From UBA1206 sp045600105 (GTDB lineage: Bacteria > Bacillota > Clostridia > Oscillospirales > CAG-382): a stretch of 64,000 nucleotides of DNA. How positions within the stretch are numbered: position 1 is the stretch's first letter; every line of letters begins with the position of its first letter. Position numbers and translations under genes: made by a program. Below are positions 1 to 8,204 of the stretch, piece by piece. The DNA is taken from assembly GCA_045600105.1 (NCBI GenBank), contig JAZRXG010000033.1:7095-71094 (forward strand), written 5' to 3'. The notes under the pieces were generated by a model, which was not told the origin of the DNA, did not search any database, and was given only the letters and a program-made list of their open reading frames with translations.

Positions 1-318
1 TACGTCACGCCGTACGTTCCGGTCGCAGGCGACGGGCTCAAGGATATATGCGGAGTGAATCTTTACATCAAAGCAGGCTATGACACGGCGGGCAGCGTTT
101 CGGTAAGCCACGTCACGGGCGGGACGGCGTACACGGTGACGCAGGACTTTTCCTTTCCGTCGTCACTTCACGGCAAGACCGTCAAGCTCAGCCTGCCGTT
201 TTACGTACCGCTCGTAAGCGAGGTGTCGTTCACGTTTTCTTCCCCGACGGGAAAGGAACTGACGCTGTTGAGCTACGCGGTCATCACACGAGAAAAAGGA
301 GGCAATTATGGAATATAA
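1..318 (+). CDS. phage-like structural protein, C-terminal part (5' end outside window)
   Basis: The reading frame is open from base 1 to the stop at 316-318, so only the last 105 residues are present. The visible part is rich in beta-branched residues, Thr and Ser (for example the segment GSVSVSHVTGGTAYTV) and looks like a beta-sandwich. I do not recognise a named family. It overlaps the next ORF by 11 bases, and three to four further genes with phage-like features follow on the same strand, so a tail or baseplate-associated role is an inference from context only. A GTG at 55 could be mistaken for a start, but the frame continues upstream without interruption. Confidence 0.6.
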   Translation, partial: YVTPYVPVAGDGLKDICGVNLYIKAGYDTAGSVSVSHVTGGTAYTVTQDFSFPSSLHGKTVKLSLPFYVPLVSEVSFTFSSPTGKELTLLSYAVITREKGGNYGI

Positions 319-1582
319 AGATTATCTTGAGCAGGCGAAAAAATATCTGTCGGGAGACGACGGGCTTTCCGCCTACCGCGAATACTACGACAAGGCGGTG
401 AAATCGCTCGACGACAGACACGCTTTGACGAAAGCCGAAATAAACGACACGTTCGTCACCGACGTGGGAAACGCCGTGACGCAGAGCAGGATGAACGCCA
501 AAAACATCGATCAGTATATGGCATCACGCGGGCTCGCGCGGTCGGGCGAAGCGGAGCAGGAACGGATATACGAGAATCTGTCGCTCGACAACACGCTTTC
601 TTCACTTGCGAAGGAGAGAAACAAAAGGCTGAGCGAGGAAAACGCCTCGCACACCGACGCTCTGCTTGCCCTTGAAGGGGACCGCGCCGACAAGGAATAT
701 GACGCGAAAAACAAAGCGGACTCGCTGTCTTTCGACATGGCGGACAAGCAGCTCGGTATGGACGAACGCGCCGAGGAGATCGCGCTTGACAAAGAAAAAA
801 CGAAGTCGGAGCACGAATACAACGAATATATGAAGCGTCTTGAAGCAGAGCTCGAAGAGCAGTCGAACGCAAAAAAACGCGAATACGAAATCAAGAAGAT
901 CGCCGACGAACGCGCATACAACGAAAAGCAGACCGCCGAGGAACGCGCATATAAAGAAAAGCTGCTTGAAGAGGAGCGCGAGTACGAGAAAGCGAAGACC
1001 GAAGACGAAAGAGCGTACGCCGAAAAGCTGAAAAACGAAGAAAAAACGCTTGAAGGAAACGAAAAATACACACCGAAGCAGACTGCCGAAAACCTTGCCA
1101 AGGAGGTCGTCAAGGCGTACACTCTGTCGGGCGACAAGATATCCACCCGTATCGACAGACTGTGCGTATACGATTTTCTTGAAGATTTCAAAAATACGAG
1201 CAAAGCGTCGGACGAATATATCAACGAGCTCGAAAGCGCTCTCAAGGCGATGGGCTACCGCGAGCTGACGGAAGACGAGCAGGCGGCAAGAGCGGTATAC
1301 AAGGACGTTAAAAACAGATACGACGAGTGGTATTACGATGTTCTCGGAGTATATGAGGACACGCGTCTCACTCCGCTTGAGCGCATCGAGGAGGCAAAAT
1401 CGGCAGCCCTCCTGCGTCAGCTCGACTACTGCTGGCTGCACACGGACACGAAGGAAGCGTTCGACAGCTGCTGCGATATGCTCGGCGTAAGCAAGGATTT
1501 CAAACGCAAGTACGAGTCGCGTCCTCTCGTCGTCGACCCCGACACCGGAAAGACAACGATAAGAAAGCAGAAAGGAGAATGA
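308..1582 (+). CDS. long coiled-coil protein of phage-like module
   Basis: This 424-residue protein starts at an ATG preceded by an aggagg Shine-Dalgarno. It is strongly charged and helical. Residues 188-253 hold six tandem 11-residue units of the form (A/E)-D-E-R-A-Y-x-E-K, a hendecad pattern that suggests a long, nearly straight coiled coil. Before this, residues 65-80 contain a GLARSG segment. The C-terminal third (from about residue 254) is less repetitive and probably globular. No signal peptide or membrane segment is seen. Position just upstream of a holin suggests a phage structural or fibre-type protein, but no family was recognised and the function is unknown. Confidence 0.65.
   Translation: MEYKDYLEQAKKYLSGDDGLSAYREYYDKAVKSLDDRHALTKAEINDTFVTDVGNAVTQSRMNAKNIDQYMASRGLARSGEAEQERIYENLSLDNTLSSLAKERNKRLSEENASHTDALLALEGDRADKEYDAKNKADSLSFDMADKQLGMDERAEEIALDKEKTKSEHEYNEYMKRLEAELEEQSNAKKREYEIKKIADERAYNEKQTAEERAYKEKLLEEEREYEKAKTEDERAYAEKLKNEEKTLEGNEKYTPKQTAENLAKEVVKAYTLSGDKISTRIDRLCVYDFLEDFKNTSKASDEYINELESALKAMGYRELTEDEQAARAVYKDVKNRYDEWYYDVLGVYEDTRLTPLERIEEAKSAALLRQLDYCWLHTDTKEAFDSCCDMLGVSKDFKRKYESRPLVVDPDTGKTTIRKQKGE
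869..1066 (+). repeat. six tandem 33-bp coding repeats (11-residue hendecads)
   Basis: Within the coiled-coil gene, codons 188-253 are six imperfect 11-residue units: AKKREYEIKKI, ADERAYNEKQT, AEERAYKEKLL, EEEREYEKAKT, EDERAYAEKLK and NEEKTLEGNEK. The conserved core is E-R-x-Y-x-E-K. The period of 11 (not 7) is seen directly. Such hendecads favour slightly right-handed coiled coils; that structural reading is inference. Confidence 0.8.
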
Positions 1583-1583
1583 T

Positions 1584-1898
1584 ATGTCGATATACGACTG
1601 CATATCCCCCGAGCTCGTTTCCCTGCTGCCCATCCTTTACGTCATAGGAACGCTGCTCAAAAAGTCAAGCATCGGCGACTGGCTGATCCCGTTCATACTC
1701 GGCATCATCGGCGTGGTGCTCGGGTGCGCGTGGACTGCCGCGTCGTGTGAATTTCACTCCGTTTCCGACGTTCTTACGTGTCTCGCGTCGGGGACGGTGC
1801 AGGGCGTGCTCTGCGCGGCGTCGACCGTTTACGCCCACAATCTCGTAAAGCAGTACGGAAAGAAGGACGACGGCAATGATAAAGAGACTTATGCGTGA
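1584..1898 (+). CDS. phage holin, Hol44-like (holin superfamily V)
   Basis: This 104-residue membrane protein has an aaaggaga ribosome site and starts one base after the preceding stop. It contains hydrophobic segments around residues 10-24, 31-52 and 60-85, then a short charged tail (KQYGKKDDGNDKE). The opening pattern L-P-I-L-Y-V-I-G-T-L-L-K-K, followed by D-W-L-I-P, matches what I know of the Hol44/phage_holin_5_2 family. Holins make membrane lesions that release endolysin. No endolysin gene follows within the window, which is unusual for an intact lysis cassette. The family call is from pattern recognition, not a search. Confidence 0.7.
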   Translation: MSIYDCISPELVSLLPILYVIGTLLKKSSIGDWLIPFILGIIGVVLGCAWTAASCEFHSVSDVLTCLASGTVQGVLCAASTVYAHNLVKQYGKKDDGNDKETYA

Positions 1899-1962
1899 TA
1901 TCGCCGACGCGATAGCCTTCATAATGTCCCTCGTTTACGAAACGGCGGGATGGGTTATTTAG
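1876..1962 (+). CDS. putative 28-residue overlapping membrane microprotein
   Basis: A short ATG frame overlaps the end of the holin gene (by 23 bases) and the start of the next ORF (by 13 bases). The product begins MIKRLMRDIADAIAF and has one hydrophobic amphipathic helix with basic residues at its N-terminus. The interlocked arrangement suggests translational coupling. It could be a small lysis-associated peptide or a chance frame; there is no family evidence. Confidence 0.3.
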   Translation: MIKRLMRDIADAIAFIMSLVYETAGWVI

Positions 1963-2276
1963 CCGAGGCGATAGCCGTCGTTCTCGCGTCATCCGGTATC
2001 ATCGGCGCGGTTTTCGCGTCGCTGATACGCAAAGCGATGAAAAAGGCGTCCGACGACGCCGAACGGCGGAGAAAAGAATACACCGAGACCGAGATGACGC
2101 GCTTCGAGCGTGACCGCGCCACGAGCGAGCTTCTGATAGCGCTCGTGAGATATTCTCGCAAGCTATGCGGCGAAAGCGAGCTTGAGATCGCCGAAAGCAA
2201 CTACGTTTCGGCGTCCGCGAAAAGCGATATGACGCTCCGGAAGCATTATATAGAAAGCAAGGCACGGGAAAGATAA
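1950..2276 (+). CDS. small single-span membrane protein of phage-like module
   Basis: This 108-residue protein has one N-terminal hydrophobic segment (about residues 4-28), then a charged helical region (about 30-75) rich in Arg, Glu and Lys. It starts inside the end of the preceding 28-residue frame, has no good ribosome site of its own, and is followed directly by a terminator. One membrane anchor plus a coiled cytoplasmic or periplasmic part is compatible with an antiholin or spanin-like accessory, but nothing specific is recognised. Confidence 0.5.
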   Translation: MGYLAEAIAVVLASSGIIGAVFASLIRKAMKKASDDAERRRKEYTETEMTRFERDRATSELLIALVRYSRKLCGESELEIAESNYVSASAKSDMTLRKHYIESKARER

Positions 2277-2280
2277 GAAA

Positions 2281-2325
2281 AGCCGCAAAGCACATCAAAA
2301 AGCGCTTTGCGGCTTTGTTTTTTTG
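2281..2325. terminator. bidirectional rho-independent terminator between phage module and his operon
   Basis: An 11-bp perfect inverted repeat, agccgcaaagc at 2281-2291 and gctttgcggct at 2304-2314, is followed on the plus strand by a T-rich run and on the minus strand by tttt. It sits between convergent genes and can stop transcription from both. Confidence 0.85.
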
Positions 2326-2328
2326 CGG

Positions 2329-2985
2329 TCAATGAGTCATTTTTTCCTGCTTGACTTTTTTGTCGATGACGTGGCGGGACGCGAGCTCCTTGTGGATGTC
2401 TTCGAGCGAAATGCCCGCTTCGACCATAAGCACCATGACGTGATATGCGAGGTCCGCGATCTCGTATATCGCTTCTTTTTTGTCCTGCGCCTTGGCGGCG
2501 ATTATGACCTCGGTGCTTTCCTCGCCGACCTTTTTGAGTATCTTGTCAAGTCCTTTCTCGAACAGATAGGTCGTGTAGGAGCCTTCTTTTTTGTCGGTCT
2601 TTCTGCCTCTGATGAGTTCAAAAAGCTGTTCGTAGGAGAATTCCTTTCTCTCTTCGCTTTCGTATACCTCTTCGGTGAAGCAGGAAGTCGTTCCCTTGTG
2701 GCAGGCGGGTCCGTCGGGCTCGACGACGACCACGAGCGCGTCGCGGTCGCAGTCGGCGGTGATGGAAACGATGTGCTGATAATTTCCGCTCGTTTCGCCC
2801 TTGAGCCAGAGCTCGTTTCTCGATCTGCTCCAGAAGCAGGTCAGTTCTTTTTCCATTGAGATTTCAAGGCTTTCTCTGTTCATATAGGCAAGAGTCAGCA
2901 CTTTTTTCGTAACGCTGTCGACGACTATCGCGGGGATAAGTCCCTTTTCGTCGAATCTGAGTTTTTCGATATCAAGATATTGCAT
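2329..2985 (-). CDS. hisIE: bifunctional phosphoribosyl-AMP cyclohydrolase / phosphoribosyl-ATP pyrophosphatase
   Basis: HisIE catalyses steps 2 and 3 of histidine synthesis, hydrolysing PR-ATP to PR-AMP and opening the purine ring. The 218-residue protein has an N-terminal HisI half with FWSRSRNELWLKGETSGN and the metal-binding DCDRDALVV region, then H and C ligands in PACHKGTTSCF. The C-terminal HisE half shows KVGEESTEVIIAAK and the DLAYH motif. The start is set at ATG 2985, which has ggagg 7 bases upstream and begins MQYLDIEKL; a 10-codon upstream extension to 3015 lacks a ribosome site. Last gene of the operon, separated from hisF by a 199-bp gap with hairpins. Confidence 0.95.
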   Translation of the reverse strand: MQYLDIEKLRFDEKGLIPAIVVDSVTKKVLTLAYMNRESLEISMEKELTCFWSRSRNELWLKGETSGNYQHIVSITADCDRDALVVVVEPDGPACHKGTTSCFTEEVYESEERKEFSYEQLFELIRGRKTDKKEGSYTTYLFEKGLDKILKKVGEESTEVIIAAKAQDKKEAIYEIADLAYHVMVLMVEAGISLEDIHKELASRHVIDKKVKQEKMTH

Positions 2986-3184
2986 ATTTTTTCCTCCTAT
3001 ATCAGGCATTTGCAAAAGTCATTATAAATCTGATGAGTTTTGGCTGCGGCTTTGCCGAAGACAAAACACCTTTATGACGGGATGAAATCCCGTCCCCGCA
3101 CCGACCAAACGAGCGGAACGCAGTGACGCAAGGGCGATAAGTGCGGGAAAACCAATCGTAAAACGCAGTTTTACGATTTTTCTT
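2986..3184. repeat. hairpin-rich spacer between hisF and hisIE
   Basis: This 199-bp gap interrupts an otherwise overlapping operon. It holds two perfect inverted repeats: gacgggat/atcccgtc at 3076-3094, and atcgtaaaac/gttttacgat at 3155-3177, the latter followed by ttttt on the plus strand. Between them lies a segment at about 3095-3150 with no coding potential. It looks like an inserted intergenic repeat element or an attenuator-like spacer; no second copy was seen in this window. Confidence 0.5.
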
Positions 3185-3943
3185 CTATATCCTCGCGGGG
3201 ATACCGTTGTTTTTCATTACCTGCTTGAGGTCTTTTATTTTAACTTCGCCGAAGTGGAATATGGACGCGGCAAGTCCGGCGTCGACCTTGGGAAGCGTTT
3301 TGAAAAGCGTGATGAAATCGTTCACGCAGCCGGCGCCGCCCGACGCTATGACGGGTACGGACACGGCGTCGCATACGGCGGAAAGCATTTCGATGTCAAA
3401 GCCTTTCTTGACGCCGTCGGTGTCTATGGAGTTGACGACGACTTCGCCCGCACCGTTTCCGACGCAGCGTTTTATCCATTCGATGGCTTCGAGCCCCGTG
3501 TTTTCGCGGCCGCCCTTGGCAAAGACTCTGAAAACGCCGTCGACGCGTTTTATATCGACCGAAAGCACGACGCACTGGTCGCCGTAAAGCTTTGCGGCTT
3601 CGCCGACGAGTGACGGATTGCGTATGGCGCCCGAGTTGACGCTGACCTTGTCGGCGCCGCACTTGAGAACGCGGTCAAAATCGGCGACCGTGTTGATGCC
3701 GCCGCCGACGGTGAGCGGTATGAACACGCTTTTTGCCGTTTCGCGCAGGATGTCGGTGAATATCTTACGTCCGTCGGACGACGCGGTGATGTCGTAAAAC
3801 ACGAGCTCGTCCGCTCCGTTAGCGCTGTAATACTCGGCGAGCTCGACCGGCGACGAGATCTCGCGGAGTCCCGTGAAGTTGATGCCCTTTACGACCTTGC
3901 CGTCACGCACGTCAAGGCAGGGGATGATCCTTTTGGTTATCAT
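3185..3943 (-). CDS. hisF: imidazole glycerol phosphate synthase, cyclase subunit HisF
   Basis: HisF is the (beta/alpha)8 subunit that uses ammonia from HisH to make imidazole glycerol phosphate and AICAR from PRFAR. The 252-residue length is normal. The two catalytic aspartates are present: D11 in PCLDVRDGKVVKG and D130 in VLSVDIK. Phosphate-binding GGG and ASGGAG loops are visible. It overlaps hisA by 4 bases, so the two are translationally coupled. Confidence 0.97.
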   Translation of the reverse strand: MITKRIIPCLDVRDGKVVKGINFTGLREISSPVELAEYYSANGADELVFYDITASSDGRKIFTDILRETAKSVFIPLTVGGGINTVADFDRVLKCGADKVSVNSGAIRNPSLVGEAAKLYGDQCVVLSVDIKRVDGVFRVFAKGGRENTGLEAIEWIKRCVGNGAGEVVVNSIDTDGVKKGFDIEMLSAVCDAVSVPVIASGGAGCVNDFITLFKTLPKVDAGLAASIFHFGEVKIKDLKQVMKNNGIPARI

Positions 3944-4653
3944 TTTGCCACCTCTATCGCGTCACGCAGGTCTATCGCGCCGGTGTAGTAGGCTTTTCCG
4001 ATTATCGCGCCGTAGATATCGAGTCCTCTCAGCGCCTTTACGTCGTCGATCGACGAAACGCCGCCCGACGCCACGATATCTATGGTGAAGCGTTTTGAAA
4101 GTTCCTTGTACAATTCCCTGTTCGTGCCCTTCATCGCGCCGTCTTTGGAAATATCGGTGCATATAAGCGTGCCGACGCCGCATCCCTGCATTCTTTCGCA
4201 GAATTCGAACGCGTCTATCCCCGAGCTTTGTGTCCAGCCCTTTATGGCGACGCAGCCGTCCTTTATGTCGATGCCGACGGCAATTTTTCCGCCGTATTCC
4301 TTTACGGCTTCAGCCACGAAGCCCTCGCTCGTGACCGCGGCGGTGCCGAGAATGACTCTGTCGATACCGCTTGACAAGTATTTTTCGATGACCTTCATAT
4401 CGCGTATGCCTCCGCCGATCTCGGCGAAAAGGCCCGTTTCGTTCTTTATGCGGCATACGAGGTCGAAGTTGGGCGTGCTGCCGAGCTTCGCGCCCTCGAG
4501 GTCAACGAGGTGGACGTGAGTCGCGCCCGCTTTTCTGAAGTCGAACGCCACGCTGACGGGGTCGTCGGAATAAACGGTCTTTTGGGCGTAGTCGCCCTTG
4601 AAAAGTCTGACCGCCTGACCTTCGTACATATCTATTGCGGGGAATATCAGCAT
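3940..4653 (-). CDS. hisA: phosphoribosylformimino-AICAR isomerase
   Basis: HisA isomerises ProFAR to PRFAR. The 237-residue barrel has D8 in PAIDMYEGQAVRL and the second acidic residue near 129 in VGIDIKDG, plus the AEIGGGIRD and ASGGVSS phosphate loops. It overlaps hisH by 7 bases and hisF by 4. The half-barrel similarity to HisF is visible. Confidence 0.96.
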   Translation of the reverse strand: MLIFPAIDMYEGQAVRLFKGDYAQKTVYSDDPVSVAFDFRKAGATHVHLVDLEGAKLGSTPNFDLVCRIKNETGLFAEIGGGIRDMKVIEKYLSSGIDRVILGTAAVTSEGFVAEAVKEYGGKIAVGIDIKDGCVAIKGWTQSSGIDAFEFCERMQGCGVGTLICTDISKDGAMKGTNRELYKELSKRFTIDIVASGGVSSIDDVKALRGLDIYGAIIGKAYYTGAIDLRDAIEVAK

Positions 4654-5276
4654 ATCGCACCTTCTTTCATCGTACAGAACGCCCTCAGGATGGCGAGTCC
4701 CGTGTCTCCGCTCTTTTCGGGGTGGAACTGACAGCCCATCACGTTGTCCTTCGCGACCGACGCGGTGAGCGGAGAAGCGTATTCGGCGTTTGCCGTAACG
4801 TACCCTTCACAGTCGGCAGCGTAGTACGAATGAACGAAATAGACGTATTCCTCGTCTCCGAGATATTTGAAAAGCGGATGCTTTTCGCCGACGTAGTCGA
4901 GTCTGTTCCAACCCATGTGGGGTATCTTGAAGCCGTCGGGAACGACGTCGGATATGGGGCGCACGATGCCGGGTATGAAGCCGAGCCCGTCGTAGACGCC
5001 GTATTCGTAACTTTTATCGAAAAGGAGCTGCATACCGAGGCAGATGCCGAGTATGGGCTTGCCTTTTTCTTTTTGTTTTGCAAGAGCCGCCGCCATGCCC
5101 GAGTTTTTCAGCTTTTCGGCGGCGTCGCCGAACGCTCCGACACCGGGCAGCACGATGCGGTCGGCATCGTCAAGCACTTTTTCGTCCGCCGTAACAACGG
5201 CTTCCTCGCCGATCTTGGCGAACGACGAAAGCAGGGAAAAAAGATTTCCCACGCCGTAATCGATTATCGCGGTCAT
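4647..5276 (-). CDS. hisH: imidazole glycerol phosphate synthase, glutamine amidotransferase subunit HisH
   Basis: HisH releases ammonia from glutamine for HisF. The class I glutaminase triad is visible: C79 in LGICLGMQLLF, and H and E in QFHPEKSG near the C-terminus. Start chosen at ATG 5276 (product begins MTAIIDYGVGN), whose first base is the last base of the hisB stop (TGATG junction); an open upstream frame of 50 codons inside hisB is not HisH sequence. Length 209 residues is typical. Confidence 0.95.
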   Translation of the reverse strand: MTAIIDYGVGNLFSLLSSFAKIGEEAVVTADEKVLDDADRIVLPGVGAFGDAAEKLKNSGMAAALAKQKEKGKPILGICLGMQLLFDKSYEYGVYDGLGFIPGIVRPISDVVPDGFKIPHMGWNRLDYVGEKHPLFKYLGDEEYVYFVHSYYAADCEGYVTANAEYASPLTASVAKDNVMGCQFHPEKSGDTGLAILRAFCTMKEGAIC

Positions 5277-5863
5277 CACAGAACTCCTTTGGTCGAGGGT
5301 ATCTCGTTTTTGTATTCCTCGTCGATGCTCACGGCGTCGCGCAGACATCTCGCGGCGGCTTTGAACGCGCCTTCGATGATATGGTGCGAGTTTTTGCCGG
5401 CAAGCGAACGGAGATGCAGGGCGCACTCCGCCTGACGCACGAAGCCGAGCCAGAATTCCTCGACGAGCTCGGTATCGAAATCGCCGACCTTTTCGGTGGG
5501 GATGGTAAGTTCAAAGCCGAGGTATTCCCTGCCCGAGAAATCGACTGCCGCGAGGATGAGCGTTTCGTCCATCGGCAGTACCCTGTCGCCGTAACGGCGT
5601 ATCCCGCGCTTGTCGCCGAGGGCTTCCTTGAACGCTTTTCCGAGCGTGATGCCTATGTCCTCGACGGTGTGGTGATAGTCGACGTAAGTATCGCCGACGC
5701 ATCTGAGTTCTATATCGAATCTGCCGTGAGACGCAAAAAGCGTCATCATGTGGTCAAGAAATCCGCAGCCCGTGGATATGACGCTTTTTCCGCTGCCGTC
5801 AAGGTCGAGAGTAAGGTTTACGTCGGTCTCGGCGGTCTTTCTGTTCAACGTGACTTTTCTCAT
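5276..5863 (-). CDS. hisB: imidazoleglycerol-phosphate dehydratase
   Basis: HisB removes water from IGP to give imidazole acetol phosphate. This 195-residue monofunctional form has the Mn-binding histidine clusters DHMMTLFASHG, DYHHTVEDIGI and KNSHHIIEG. There is no N-terminal HAD phosphatase domain, so histidinol-phosphatase activity is not supplied here. It overlaps hisC by 4 bases. Confidence 0.96.
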   Translation of the reverse strand: MRKVTLNRKTAETDVNLTLDLDGSGKSVISTGCGFLDHMMTLFASHGRFDIELRCVGDTYVDYHHTVEDIGITLGKAFKEALGDKRGIRRYGDRVLPMDETLILAAVDFSGREYLGFELTIPTEKVGDFDTELVEEFWLGFVRQAECALHLRSLAGKNSHHIIEGAFKAAARCLRDAVSIDEEYKNEIPSTKGVL

Positions 5864-6924
5864 TTTATTTCCTCCAGGATGCTTTTTACGGTAAGGACGA
5901 ATTCCTTCATCTGTTCTTCGCTGCCGACGGTGACGCGGTTGTAATCGCTTATAAGCTCGGCGTCGAAATGACGGACGAGTATTCCCTTTTCCTTGAGTTT
6001 AAGATAAAGCTCTTTGCCGCCGATAAGCGGATGACGAACGAAAAGGAAGTTGGTGCTTGAATTTGTCATCGTGAAACCGAGTGAACGGAGCTCTTCCGCC
6101 GTTTTTTCGCGGACGCTCCCGATAAGACGGCAGTTCTTTTCGAAATACGCTTTATCGGTCAGAGCGCCGACGCCCGCCGCCATGGTCATGCGGTTGACGT
6201 TGTAGGGGTTGGTGGAATATTTGACGGTGTTGAGGTCGGCAATGAGCGACGGGCACGCCGCACCGAAGCCAAGGCGCGCGCCCGCGAGGGAGCGCGATTT
6301 GGAAAACGTCTGAGTGACGAGCAGGTTGTCGTATTTGCGGATGAGATCGATGACGCTTTCACCGCCGAAATCGACGTATGCTTCGTCGATGACGACCACG
6401 TTGTCCGGATTGCCGACGATTATGCGTTCGATTCCGCTTTTTGAAAGCGCGATGCCCGTCGGGGCGTTGGGGTTGGCGATGAACACGGTTCCGTTCACGC
6501 CGATATAGTCGTCGGGATCGATCGTGAAATCGTCACGAAGCGGTATCTGTCTGTAAGGCACGCCGTTGAGCTCGGCGAAAACCTTGTAAAAACCGTAGGA
6601 AATGTTGGGGAAAACGGCGGGGTGTTCCTTGTCGCAGAACGCCATGAACGCGAAATTGAGTATTTCGTCCGAGCCGTTGGTGAAAAGTATCTCGTCCTTA
6701 TTTACGCCGAGCGCTTCGCAGGCGGCGGAAACGAGATTTCTGCATTCGGGGTCGGAATAAAGCTCAAGGTCTCCGGCTTCCTCACGCGCAAGCTTCTGTG
6801 CAAGAGGCGACGGCGGAAACGGCGATTCGTTGGTGTTGAGCTTGATATATTTGCGTCCCTGAGGCTGCTCGCCGGGAACGTAAGGAGTGAGGGCAGCGTA
6901 CTTGCTGCTGAAAAACGCGCTCAT
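5860..6924 (-). CDS. hisC: histidinol-phosphate aminotransferase
   Basis: HisC is a PLP fold-type I aminotransferase that converts imidazole acetol phosphate to histidinol phosphate. The 354-residue protein shows NTNESPFPPSP near the N-terminus, NPNAPTG, DEAYVDF, and the PLP lysine in QTFSKSRSLAGARLGF. The C-terminal arginine region is present. It is coupled by 4-base overlaps to hisD upstream and hisB downstream. Confidence 0.96.
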   Translation of the reverse strand: MSAFFSSKYAALTPYVPGEQPQGRKYIKLNTNESPFPPSPLAQKLAREEAGDLELYSDPECRNLVSAACEALGVNKDEILFTNGSDEILNFAFMAFCDKEHPAVFPNISYGFYKVFAELNGVPYRQIPLRDDFTIDPDDYIGVNGTVFIANPNAPTGIALSKSGIERIIVGNPDNVVVIDEAYVDFGGESVIDLIRKYDNLLVTQTFSKSRSLAGARLGFGAACPSLIADLNTVKYSTNPYNVNRMTMAAGVGALTDKAYFEKNCRLIGSVREKTAEELRSLGFTMTNSSTNFLFVRHPLIGGKELYLKLKEKGILVRHFDAELISDYNRVTVGSEEQMKEFVLTVKSILEEIK

Positions 6925-8204
6925 TTCTTTTTATTCTCCGTTCTTATGACCGCGCTCTTCGCGTGCGCGGTGAGTCCTTCTTTTTTGGCGAAGTACGCCA
7001 CGTCGTACGCCACGTCGGCAAGTGCCTCGGAGGTGAAATAGGTGTACTGCGTCTTCTTGATGAAATCGTCCACCGAAAGCGGACTTGAGAATTTCGCGCT
7101 GCCGCTCGTGGGGAGCGTGTGGTTGGGGCCCGCGAGGTAATCGCCGAGGGCTTCGGGGCAGTTCCTGCCCATGAACACCGAGCCCGCGTGGCGGATGGAG
7201 TCGAGGTAATCGAACGGGCAGTCGACGCAGAGCTCAAGATGCTCGGGCGCGATCTCGTTCGCGATATCTATCGCCTGCATAAGATCGTCGGAGACGATTA
7301 TCTTGCCGTTGTTGTCGATTGACGCGCGTGCTATTTCCGCTCTTTCGAGGAGAGGTATCTGTTTTTCGAGTTCTTCCGAAACCTTGAACGCGAGTTCTTC
7401 CGAATCGGTGACGAGCACCGCGCTCGCCATTTTGTCGTGCTCCGCCTGGGACAGCAGATCGGCTGCGGCAAAGGCGGGGTCGGTTTTGCCGTCGGCGACG
7501 ATGAGTATCTCGCTCGGACCCGCTATCATATCGATGGAAACCTTTCCGAACACCTGCTTTTTGGCTTCGGCGACGAAGGCGTTGCCGGGACCGACTATCT
7601 TGTCGACCTTGGGGATCGACTCGGTGCCGTAGGCGAGGGCGGCTATTGCCTGAGCTCCGCCGACCTTGTATATCCTGTCGACGCCCGCGACGCGTGCCGC
7701 CGCGAGGATGACGGGGTTGACCTTGCCTTCGCGGTTGGGAGGCGTGACCATGACGACCTCCTTCACGCCCGCTATCTTTGCGGGGATGCTGTCCATGAGC
7801 ACGGTGGACGGATACGCGGCGGTGCCGCCGGGAACGTAAAGACCCGCTTTGTCAACTGGGATTATCTTCTGCCCCATGACGATGCCGCGCTCGTCGTTGA
7901 TGATGAAGCTGTTCCTCTTCTGCTTTTCGTGGAATTTTCTGATGTTTTTCGCCGCTTTTTCGAGGATGGCGATGAATTCGGGTTCGACGGACGCAAACGC
8001 CTCGTCGATCTCTTCCTTTGTGACGGCAAGGGACGTGAGTTCTGCTTTGTCGAACTTGCTGCAGTATTCAAAAAGCGCCTTGTCGCCGTTCTTTCTGACG
8101 TTGTCTATTATTTCCGCAACGACGTCTTCGACGTTGACGGTCGGCTCGGTGCGGGCGAATATCTCGTCGTTCTTCACGTCGCCGTATTTCATTATTTTTA
8201 TCAT
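6921..8204 (-). CDS. hisD: histidinol dehydrogenase
   Basis: HisD carries out the final two NAD-dependent oxidations to histidine. The 427-residue protein contains YVPGGTAAYPST, GPGNAFVAEAKK, AGPSEILI, the zinc-site segment LSQAEHDKMA and the conserved GPNHTLPT. Its length is normal for the monofunctional bacterial enzyme. Start overlaps the end of the hisZG fusion by 4 bases. Confidence 0.97.
   Translation of the reverse strand: MIKIMKYGDVKNDEIFARTEPTVNVEDVVAEIIDNVRKNGDKALFEYCSKFDKAELTSLAVTKEEIDEAFASVEPEFIAILEKAAKNIRKFHEKQKRNSFIINDERGIVMGQKIIPVDKAGLYVPGGTAAYPSTVLMDSIPAKIAGVKEVVMVTPPNREGKVNPVILAAARVAGVDRIYKVGGAQAIAALAYGTESIPKVDKIVGPGNAFVAEAKKQVFGKVSIDMIAGPSEILIVADGKTDPAFAAADLLSQAEHDKMASAVLVTDSEELAFKVSEELEKQIPLLERAEIARASIDNNGKIIVSDDLMQAIDIANEIAPEHLELCVDCPFDYLDSIRHAGSVFMGRNCPEALGDYLAGPNHTLPTSGSAKFSSPLSVDDFIKKTQYTYFTSEALADVAYDVAYFAKKEGLTAHAKSAVIRTENKKK

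Noticed and set aside
4647..5426. Longer hisH start at 5426
   Set aside because: The 50 extra codons lie inside hisB in another frame and have no HisH similarity; ATG 5276 overlaps the hisB stop.
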